In this document: positions 6,711 through 13,004 of the stretch, one piece after another
How the letters are laid out: each line of letters starts with the position of its first letter
How positions within the stretch are numbered: the stretch's first letter is position 1
Source: Paracoccaceae bacterium
GTDB lineage: Bacteria; Pseudomonadota; Alphaproteobacteria; Rhodobacterales; Rhodobacteraceae
Reading direction: 5' to 3'
Assembly (NCBI GenBank): GCA_020832725.1
Contig: JAFIEC010000318.1
Location: 1-21,950, forward strand
Length of the DNA stretch: 21,950 nucleotides
The notes under the pieces: generated by a model
What the model saw: the letters and a program-made list of their open reading frames with translations, nothing else
What the model was told of the DNA's origin: nothing
The model's database searches: none
Program-made: the position numbers and the translations under genes

Positions 6711-7898
6711 TCAGCCGTTCCCGGACAGCGCGGTACCGCCATAGATCCATGAGATGGCATCATACCACTCGGTCTCGGATTTGGCGCGCATCATGGAATT
6801 GCGAAGCTGCGCATGCGCACCCGCCGGGTGGTAGACATGATCACCCATGGCGCGGGACGTCAGCTGCACCCGCGTGGTGCGATCGACCCGCCGCGCGTTG
6901 TAAAGCGGAAGGGCACGGTCGGGCTCCCCCCCGGTCTCCTCCATCGCGGCGGCCAGAGCCACGGCATCCTCCATGGCCATACAGGCACCCTGGGCCATGT
7001 ATTGCAGCATCGGATGGGCCGCATCGCCCAGCAGGGCGACAGGCCCGTCCACCCATTCCAGGACCGGGTCGCGGTCACACAGGACCCAGAGCTTCCAGTC
7101 CTGACCATGCTCGATGATGGCCCGGGCCCTCGGGTGGACATGTTCAAAGCCGCGCGCCACTTCCTCGTGGCTCACCGGCTGGCCCGCCACGGGTTCGGGC
7201 GCGTCGTTGTGATAGGTGACCACCAGATTGAAGCTTTTCCAGCCCGACAGGGGATAATGGACGATATGACATTTCGGCCCCGCCCACAGGGTGGCCGCGT
7301 TCCAGCGCAGATCCTCGGGCATCTGCTCCACTGGAATGACTGACCGATAGGTGGTGTGGCCGGATACGCGGGGCGCACCATCGCCCAGCATCTGGGCGCG
7401 GATTGCCGACCACAGCCCATCCGCCCCGATCAGGGCGCGCCCCGATACGCTTTCGCCGCCATCGAGCAGCGCACGCACGCCGCCGCCCGGCTCGATCCGG
7501 TAGCCGGTAACCCGGGCCGAGGTGCGCATCTCGATCAGATCATGCGCTCGGCAGGCCTCGACAAAGACGCGGTGCAACTCGCCTCGGTGCACGACCCCAT
7601 AGGGGTTGCCGAACCGCGCCCGAAAGGCGTCGCCCGTGGGGATCGCGCAGATTTCCTCGCCACTCAGCGCGTCCATCAGGCGCAGCGCGTCCACATAGAC
7701 GGCCATCTTGCGCGCCGCCTCGCCCACGCCCATGCGGTCGAAGGCGTGAAAGGCGTTGGGGCCAAGCTGGATGCCGGCACCGATCTCGCCCAGTTCGCGG
7801 GCCTTCTCCAGAACGACGCTGCGAAAGCCCTTCTGGGCCAGCGCGAGAGCGGCGGCAACGCCGCCGATGCCGCCCCCCGCGATCAGGATGGGGCCCAT
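6711..7898 (-). CDS. 3-Hydroxybenzoate 6-monooxygenase, FAD-dependent
   Basis: A 395-residue class A flavoprotein aromatic hydroxylase. The FAD/NADH fingerprints are in place: GGGIGGVAAALALAQKG at 8-24, the ADG motif at 159-161 (IGADGLWSAIR), and the GD motif at 291-292 (LLGDAAHPMLQYMAQGACMA). Overall it resembles 3-hydroxybenzoate 6-hydroxylases, which use NADH and O2 to convert 3-hydroxybenzoate to gentisate (2,5-dihydroxybenzoate). Salicylate 1- or 5-hydroxylases and 6-hydroxynicotinate 3-monooxygenases are related alternatives. The context decides: it is the last gene of an operon with gentisate 1,2-dioxygenase and a fumarylpyruvate hydrolase, starting three bases after the latter's stop. 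The enzyme is cytosolic. Confidence is high for the family and good for the substrate. Confidence 0.88.
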   Translation of the reverse strand: MGPILIAGGGIGGVAAALALAQKGFRSVVLEKARELGEIGAGIQLGPNAFHAFDRMGVGEAARKMAVYVDALRLMDALSGEEICAIPTGDAFRARFGNPYGVVHRGELHRVFVEACRAHDLIEMRTSARVTGYRIEPGGGVRALLDGGESVSGRALIGADGLWSAIRAQMLGDGAPRVSGHTTYRSVIPVEQMPEDLRWNAATLWAGPKCHIVHYPLSGWKSFNLVVTYHNDAPEPVAGQPVSHEEVARGFEHVHPRARAIIEHGQDWKLWVLCDRDPVLEWVDGPVALLGDAAHPMLQYMAQGACMAMEDAVALAAAMEETGGEPDRALPLYNARRVDRTTRVQLTSRAMGDHVYHPAGAHAQLRNSMMRAKSETEWYDAISWIYGGTALSGNG

Positions 7899-7901
7899 CC
7901 T

Positions 7902-8600
7902 TCAGGCCTCCGGGCCGATCTCGATGCTCAGCGAGGCCAGCCCGTCGATCTCTCCGACAAGGCGCGCGCCGGGGGTCACCGCGCCCACCCCTGCCGGTGT
8001 GCCCGTATAGATCAGGTCGCCCGGCAACAGGTGGTAGTATCCCGACAGATGCGCGATGAGTTCTGGCACTGACCAGACAAGCTCGGCAAGCGTCGCCTCC
8101 TGACGCACGGCTCCGTCCACGTTCAGCCGGATCGCCTGATCCGCGATCGCCCCGAAATCTGCGGCAGGGGTGATCGTGCCGATGGGTGCCGATTCCTCGA
8201 AGGCCTTGCCCAGATCCCAGGGGCGCCCCTTTTCGCGGGCCTGCTGCTGCAGGTCGCGGCGGGTCATGTCGAGGCCGCAGGCATAGCCGAAGACAGCGCC
8301 CATGGCCTCGGCCACGGGGATGCGGAAGGCGGGCGCGCCGATGGCGACCACGAATTCCATCTCGTAATGATAATTCGTGGTGCCCGGCGGATAGGCAATG
8401 CGGGCACCGTCGTGAACAATGGCAGAGGCGGGCTTGGTGAAATAGAACGGGGTCTCCCGATCCACCTCGTGGCCCATCTCGGCGGCATGGGCCGCATAGT
8501 TGCGCCCCACGCAGAAGATGCGGTGAACGGGAAAGCGCGCATCGTGCCCGGCGATCGGGACCAGAGGGGTTGCGGGGACGTCGAACAGAAGGCCGCTCAT
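7902..8600 (-). CDS. Fumarylpyruvate hydrolase (fumarylacetoacetate hydrolase family)
   Basis: A 232-residue single-domain FAH-family hydrolase. The divalent-metal ligands are visible: HYEMEF gives Glu80 and Glu82, and GLDMTRRD gives Asp111. They are followed by GKAFEESAPIG (131-141) and the C-terminal LLPGDLIYTGTPAGVG (191-206), both strongly conserved in the family. Beside gentisate dioxygenase the expected reaction is hydrolysis of 3-fumarylpyruvate to fumarate and pyruvate, the last step of the gentisate pathway. Hydrolysis of maleylpyruvate is the alternative, since no isomerase gene is present here. The start ATG at 8600 overlaps the dioxygenase TGA as ATGA, so the frame running open to 8969 is an extension into that gene and is rejected. 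Confidence 0.9.
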   Translation of the reverse strand: MSGLLFDVPATPLVPIAGHDARFPVHRIFCVGRNYAAHAAEMGHEVDRETPFYFTKPASAIVHDGARIAYPPGTTNYHYEMEFVVAIGAPAFRIPVAEAMGAVFGYACGLDMTRRDLQQQAREKGRPWDLGKAFEESAPIGTITPAADFGAIADQAIRLNVDGAVRQEATLAELVWSVPELIAHLSGYYHLLPGDLIYTGTPAGVGAVTPGARLVGEIDGLASLSIEIGPEA

Positions 8601-9640
8601 CGTGCACGTTCCTCGTAATAGCCCAGCTTTTCCTGAAGGGGGGCGTCGTGGATGCGGATCAGCCGCGCAGTCTCGGTGGCCTCGTGGGTGATCTCGGCAA
8701 AGACGGGTGCCGAGAAGGTATCCTTGGGTCCCCATTCGTGGCGCACCCCGTTGATCGTGGTGGCACCACGCCCCTCGACCACGTGGAAGACCGAGGAGAT
8801 GGAGCGCAGCGGCGGGCGCACGGCCTCGCCTGCGGGCAGCAGCATCGCCGTAAAGCCGAGGGTCGGAAGGACAGAGCGGCCGGTCTCGGGGTTCACATAG
8901 TCGAGCTCCGCGATCTCGCGGCCCGAATGGATCGCCATGTGGTCGAGGGCTGCACGCACTTGCTTCCATGGGTAGCGCATCAGCGGATAGCGCGGCGCGG
9001 GCGCATCGCCGTCGCGGGTGCGCGCAGGCGCGAGGCCCGCAGCAAGGTATTCGACCTGCGACGCATCGGGCCGGTTCTTCTGGGCCTGAAGCGTGCCTTC
9101 GACGGCATAGGAGCCCTCAAGCACGTAGAAGACCGGCAGATCGAGCGCATCGAGCCAGACGACCGGCTCCTGTCCCTCGTGGCCATGATCGTGCCACATG
9201 CCGCCCGGGGTGAAGATGAGGTCGCCTTCCTCCATGACCAGCTTTTCACCGTTCACGACCGTATAGGCTCCCTCGCCTTCCACGATCACACGCGCGGCAG
9301 AAGGGGTGTGGTAATGGGCGGGCGCGGTCTCTCCGGGCAGGAGCAGCTGCAGCCCCACATAGATCGAGGCGGTCGCCTGCATGGCGCCCACGCCGCGGCC
9401 CGGGTCGGACAACACCAGAACCCGCCGCTCGGCCTTTTCTACCGGGGTCAGTTCGCCCGCGCGCATCAGCAGGGGGCGCACGGCGTCATAGGCCCAGACA
9501 TGGGGCCGGGTCACCGGTGCGGGCGCGTTGTGCGGCAATACGTTGCGCATCATCGGCCACAGCGGGGCAACCCCCGCCGAAACCAGATCGGCGCGATAAT
9601 CTTCCGGAAGGTCTTCCAGCCGGGCCAGTTCCTGCGTCAT
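8597..9640 (-). CDS. Gentisate 1,2-dioxygenase
   Basis: A 347-residue bicupin ring-cleavage dioxygenase. The N-terminal cupin holds the Fe(II) ligands. PAHYHTPSA supplies His109 and His111, and TPGGMWHDHGH supplies His150, matching the histidine triad of known gentisate dioxygenases. The second cupin (about 255-335) includes FHVVEGRGATTING and WGPKDTFSAP but lacks a full ligand set, as usual. The enzyme opens gentisate between C1 and C2 with O2 to give maleylpyruvate. The ATG at 9640 is preceded by a perfect AAAGGAGG site, so the longer open frame up to 10018 is excluded. It is the promoter-proximal gene of the operon and is divergent from a MarR regulator gene 78 bases away. Confidence 0.94.
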   Translation of the reverse strand: MTQELARLEDLPEDYRADLVSAGVAPLWPMMRNVLPHNAPAPVTRPHVWAYDAVRPLLMRAGELTPVEKAERRVLVLSDPGRGVGAMQATASIYVGLQLLLPGETAPAHYHTPSAARVIVEGEGAYTVVNGEKLVMEEGDLIFTPGGMWHDHGHEGQEPVVWLDALDLPVFYVLEGSYAVEGTLQAQKNRPDASQVEYLAAGLAPARTRDGDAPAPRYPLMRYPWKQVRAALDHMAIHSGREIAELDYVNPETGRSVLPTLGFTAMLLPAGEAVRPPLRSISSVFHVVEGRGATTINGVRHEWGPKDTFSAPVFAEITHEATETARLIRIHDAPLQEKLGYYEERAR

Positions 9641-9644
9641 ATCT

Positions 9645-9652
9645 CCTCCTTT
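9645..9652 (-). promoter_or_regulatory. Ribosome-binding site of gentisate dioxygenase
   Basis: AAAGGAGG on the minus strand, four bases before ATG 9640, fits the anti-Shine-Dalgarno perfectly. It fixes the start and predicts strong translation. Confidence 0.8.
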
Positions 9653-9673
9653 ACCGGGGTTGGTTCCCGGTTC

Positions 9674-9700
9674 GATATTGAGTAGTATACGACCTATATC
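9674..9700. promoter_or_regulatory. Candidate MarR operator in the gentisate/marR divergent region
   Basis: The 78-base spacer between the two divergent starts contains an unusually AT-rich, symmetric block. Inner arms form GTAGTATACGAC (9682-9693), an imperfect palindrome matching at 10 of 12 positions around GTATAC. Outer arms GATAT (9674-9678) and ATATC (9696-9700) are centred within half a base of the same axis. Size and symmetry fit a winged-helix dimer site. A TATACT -10-like hexamer on the minus strand lies inside it, so binding would block the catabolic operon. Regulation is inferred, not shown. Confidence 0.5.
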
Positions 9701-9718
9701 CTCCTGTCCAGCGAGACC

Positions 9719-10171
9719 ATGCCCATGCACAGCGAGACCCGCCTGCCCATCGACATGATGCCCGGGTTTCTGATCCGGCGCCTGCAGCAGCGCGCCGTGG
9801 CCGAAGTGGGCCGGGAGGTGGCCGCAGCGGGGCTTGATGTCACGCCGGTTCAATATGCGGCACTGGAGGCCCTGGCCGCCATGCCGGGTGCCGACCAGAC
9901 CCGGCTTGCCGCCCGTATCGCCTATGACCGCGTGACCATCGGGGGGGTGATCGATCGGCTGGTCGCAAAGGGTTTCGTGGCCCGCCGGACAAGCGAGTCC
10001 GACCGGCGTGCGCGCCATCTCAGCGTGACGCCTGCGGGCGAGGCTGCCCTGATGACGCTCCGGCCCGCGATTGCCCGTGCACAGCAGGCCATTCTGGGGC
10101 CGGTTCCCGAAGAGAAGCGCGCGGCCTTTCTCGAGGCGCTCGCGCTGTTGTCGAACGCGGAAGAGGCGTGA
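9719..10171 (+). CDS. MarR family transcriptional regulator
   Basis: A 150-residue MarR-type winged helix-turn-helix repressor. An N-terminal dimerisation helix (GFLIRRLQQRAVAEVGREV) is followed by the LDVTPVQYAALEAL helix and recognition helix region RIAYDRVTIGGVIDRLVAKG (66-85). The MarR wing signature TSESDRRARHLSVTPAG spans 91-107, and a C-terminal dimerisation helix follows. Divergent placement beside the 3-hydroxybenzoate/gentisate operon suggests that it represses that operon and that an aromatic acid relieves repression; the ligand is not predictable. ATG 9719 is taken, and ATG 9725 is a near alternative; neither has a strong Shine-Dalgarno. The stop codon abuts, without a gap, the stop of the convergent caspase-fold gene at 10172. 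Confidence 0.9.
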   Translation: MPMHSETRLPIDMMPGFLIRRLQQRAVAEVGREVAAAGLDVTPVQYAALEALAAMPGADQTRLAARIAYDRVTIGGVIDRLVAKGFVARRTSESDRRARHLSVTPAGEAALMTLRPAIARAQQAILGPVPEEKRAAFLEALALLSNAEEA

Positions 10172-11851
10172 TCACTCCAGCCGGATGCGGAACGAATCAG
10201 CCAGCAGCCGCACCAGCAACGCCTCCGAGACATAGCCTGTCTCGGGCAGGTCACGTGCCCGCTGATAGCGCCGGATCGCGCGCCGTGTTGCAGCATCGAA
10301 CTGACCGTCCACCGCGCCGGGTTCAAGTCCGAGGGCATCAAGTCGGCTTTCGATCAGATTGCGGGTGAACGGGTTCAGCCCCAGAGCCTCTTCCTCCCGC
10401 CGCGCAGCCTCCTGCGCGCCGGCTCCGGCCTCCTGCTCCTCCAGTGCCGCAATCCGCGCCCGCGCCGGTTCGGAAAAGGCTCCAGACGGCCAGGCTTCCA
10501 GATAGGCGCGATAGGCGGCGATGGTATTATCGCTGCGCGCGCGGTTCCAGTCGGCCCGGTCGCGCGCCGCAGCGCCCTCGCCCCGTGCCTCCTCGATAGC
10601 CGCGATCCGCTGTTGTGCGACCTCCGCGAACAATCCGTCGGGATGCCGCGCGAGATAGGCCCGCAGGCCCGCCTCGTCGCCCGCAGCGCCCGTGGCTTGC
10701 CAGAAGGCGCGGTCGGCGCTTTCCTGTGCAGCGCGCCGGGCCTCGGCCTCGGCTTCGAGCTCGGCCGCCCGGACCGCCGCCCGTGCCTCCAGTCGCGTGA
10801 TCTGGAATGCGTCCAGAAAACCCGTGACCTCGAGGGATTCCTGCAATTGCCATCCACGAATTGCCGCGCGGGTTCCCGGGCCGAAGATCCCGTCGATCCC
10901 GCGTGTGTTGAAGCCGAGGATCGAAAGATCGCGCTGGATCGCCTGACGCGCGCCGCGCGGCAGGTTCAGGGCCGCCTCGCGTGCCTCGGGGTCGGCTCCG
11001 GCCGTCCCGGCCCGGGCCTCTTCCTCCAGCCGCGAGATCGCTGCCAGTGCCTCGGCCGCGAAACGGCCTTGCGGCCAGGCCGCGAGATGGGCGCGATAGG
11101 CTTCTGCCGTGTCGGTCTCCCGCGCGGCCTGCCACTCCGCGCGCTCGTCCGCGGGGGCGGGTGGGGGCCCCTCGGGTACGAACGGCAGGGCGTTGCTGAC
11201 AAAGCCCCGCGCCGAAAGGCCGGGCCGGGCCCGCGCCAGTTCGGCGACCGAAATGCCCTGCCGAGTCAGGCTGCCCCGTGCCAGTGCCGCGATTTCCGAA
11301 GACGGGCCGATGATGACCGTGACACCCTGGGGAATGTCGAACGGGCCAAGGCCTGCCGCAAGTCCGGTCCCCGCAGAGGCGGCGCGGCTTTCGGTTCCCA
11401 GGAGAACAAGCGCCCCGCCCGGAACCTTGCCCGCAATCTCAAGCAGCGTGGAGAGAGCAACACCCGTGGCGGCGGCCTCGACGAGATCGGGGGTATCCGC
11501 CTCGATACCCAGAAACCATGTTTCCCGACCGGAATGGACGAAATGCCCCGACAGGGCCACCAGCAGCCGCTCTGCTCCTGCTGCCTGTCGCAGCAGCGTG
11601 GACAAGGCGCCGCGCATGTCCTGCGCAGAGGCGTCGCGCACCAGCGTGACATCGAAGCCAGCACCGCGCAGGCCGGGTACAGCAAGGGCCAGCCGTGCGG
11701 CCCCCCGTGCTGCGGGGGCTGCGCGATATTCGGCGTTCCCGATCAACAATGCGGGTCGTGGTGCATCCTGTGCCAGCAATGACCCGGCAGGCAGATGCGC
11801 AAGCACCAGAACCGCCAGTGCTGCAAGCGTCACTTTGCGGCTCCCAAACAT
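10172..11851 (-). CDS. Secreted caspase-fold protein lacking cysteine, with two peptidoglycan-binding domains
   Basis: A 559-residue exported protein with a signal peptide (residues 1-28, SLLAQD). Residues 33-200 have the C14 caspase-like fold pattern: ALLIGNAEYRAAP at the start, AGFDVTLVRD, and the His region LLVALSGHFVHSG with His103. Where the catalytic DACR strand should follow, the sequence reads LVLLGTESRAA, with Glu154 at the cysteine position. The whole protein contains no cysteine, so it cannot be a cysteine protease. Peptidoglycan-binding domains lie at about 300-355 (IDGIFGPGTRAAIRGWQ) and 494-552 (VDGQFDAATRRAIRRYQ). Three ~44-residue repeats lie at 239-282, 382-425 and 434-476. 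ATG 11851 follows GGGAGAT; the frame's extension to 12004 is rejected because it runs into mnmH. Role unknown; a periplasmic, wall-associated scaffold or regulator is a reasonable inference. Confidence 0.85.
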   Translation of the reverse strand: MFGSRKVTLAALAVLVLAHLPAGSLLAQDAPRPALLIGNAEYRAAPAARGAARLALAVPGLRGAGFDVTLVRDASAQDMRGALSTLLRQAAGAERLLVALSGHFVHSGRETWFLGIEADTPDLVEAAATGVALSTLLEIAGKVPGGALVLLGTESRAASAGTGLAAGLGPFDIPQGVTVIIGPSSEIAALARGSLTRQGISVAELARARPGLSARGFVSNALPFVPEGPPPAPADERAEWQAARETDTAEAYRAHLAAWPQGRFAAEALAAISRLEEEARAGTAGADPEAREAALNLPRGARQAIQRDLSILGFNTRGIDGIFGPGTRAAIRGWQLQESLEVTGFLDAFQITRLEARAAVRAAELEAEAEARRAAQESADRAFWQATGAAGDEAGLRAYLARHPDGLFAEVAQQRIAAIEEARGEGAAARDRADWNRARSDNTIAAYRAYLEAWPSGAFSEPARARIAALEEQEAGAGAQEAARREEEALGLNPFTRNLIESRLDALGLEPGAVDGQFDAATRRAIRRYQRARDLPETGYVSEALLVRLLADSFRIRLE

Positions 11852-11868
11852 TTCAATCTCCCTGTTGC

Positions 11869-11896
11869 ACCCTGTCGCTATGGGTCGACACAGGGT
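11869..11896. promoter_or_regulatory. Inverted repeat in the caspase-fold/mnmH divergent spacer
   Basis: ACCCTGT (11869-11875) and ACAGGGT (11890-11896) form a perfect seven-base inverted repeat with a 14-base spacer, and TGTCG/CGACA nests inside it. It lies in the 94-base spacer between divergent starts, so it is a candidate operator. On the minus strand TTGAAT and TACCCT, 16 bases apart, could be a weak promoter overlapping it. Confidence 0.3.
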
Positions 11897-11945
11897 ACCA
11901 CCGAACGCCTGATATTCAAAATCGCATCCCTGCAGAGAGCCGTGC

Positions 11946-13004
11946 ATGCCCGTCACCATCACAAGCATCTCCGATGTCGAGGCCCTCGATTTCGACGAGA
12001 TCATCGACGTTCGCTCGCCCGCCGAACATGCGGAGGATCACCTGCCCGGCGCCATCAGCCTGCCCGTCCTCGACAACGAGGAGCGCGCGCGCGTGGGGCG
12101 CATCTACGTGCAGGAGAGCCCCTTTCGCGCCCGCAAGATCGGTGCCGCGCTGGTGGCACGGAACGTGGCCCGCCACCTCGAGGAGACACTGGCCGACAGG
12201 CCGGGGGGATGGCGGCCGCTGGTCTATTGCTGGCGCGGAGGGCAGCGCTCTGGCGCTATGGCCGCGATCCTGCGGGAGGTGGGCTGGAGGGTGGAGACAC
12301 TTGCCGGAGGTTATCGGGCATGGCGTCGCGCGGTGGTGGCGGCCCTCTACGAGGAGGGCCGGATTACCGCCCCCGTGGTCCTGATCGATGGCAATACCGG
12401 CACCGCCAAGACGGCGTTGCTGGCACGTCTCGCTGCGGCAGGGGCGCAGGTGATCGACCTGGAGGGGATGGCCGGGCATCGCGGCTCGGTCTTCGGAGGG
12501 CTGGGGGCCCAACCGTCGCAGAAGGCTTTCGAGGGCACGCTGGCGCTTGCGCTGTCCCGGATCGATCCCGGCAGGCCGCTTGTGCTCGAGGCCGAGTCCA
12601 GCAGGATCGGGGCCCTGTCGCTGCCGCCCGCACCCTGGGCCGCGATGCGCGCCGCGCCCCGGATCGTGCTGGATGCCCCCCTCGAGGCCCGTGCGGCCTT
12701 TCTTGCCCGGGCCTATGCCGACATCGCCGCCAACCGTGACGGGCTGGCGCGGCTGATCGGAACCCTTGGCCCCCTGCATCCGCGCGACCGTGTTGCCGCA
12801 TGGCAGGCCCTGGCCCTGGCCGGAGAGACCGAGGCACTGGCAGGCGAACTGATGGCACGCCACTATGATCCGGCCTATGCCCGCCACCGTGCGCGCAATG
12901 CCGCGCCTGCCGCCGTCCTGTCGCTGCCCGATCTGTCGGATGCCGCCCTTGATGCCGCGGTGCCGGAGCTGCTGGCCGAAATCTCCCGTCTCAGCGCAGG
13001 CTGA
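11946..13004 (+). CDS. mnmH: tRNA 2-selenouridine synthase (MnmH/SelU)
   Basis: A 352-residue two-domain enzyme that replaces sulfur by selenium in the wobble 2-thiouridine of certain tRNAs, using selenophosphate, through a geranylated intermediate in characterised enzymes. The N-terminal rhodanese domain (1-130) begins with IIDVRSPAEHAEDHLPGAI and carries the active-site loop YCWRGGQRS with Cys95. The C-terminal P-loop domain has Walker A GNTGTAKT (149-156), then DLEGMAGHRGSVFG (171-184) and LVLEAESSRIG (212-222), all characteristic of this family. The ATG at 11946 has only a weak purine stretch upstream but gives the expected N-terminus. The 3' end overlaps that of the convergent selD fusion by 14 bases, linking enzyme and selenium donor in one locus. 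The product is cytosolic. Confidence 0.95.
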   Translation: MPVTITSISDVEALDFDEIIDVRSPAEHAEDHLPGAISLPVLDNEERARVGRIYVQESPFRARKIGAALVARNVARHLEETLADRPGGWRPLVYCWRGGQRSGAMAAILREVGWRVETLAGGYRAWRRAVVAALYEEGRITAPVVLIDGNTGTAKTALLARLAAAGAQVIDLEGMAGHRGSVFGGLGAQPSQKAFEGTLALALSRIDPGRPLVLEAESSRIGALSLPPAPWAAMRAAPRIVLDAPLEARAAFLARAYADIAANRDGLARLIGTLGPLHPRDRVAAWQALALAGETEALAGELMARHYDPAYARHRARNAAPAAVLSLPDLSDAALDAAVPELLAEISRLSAG

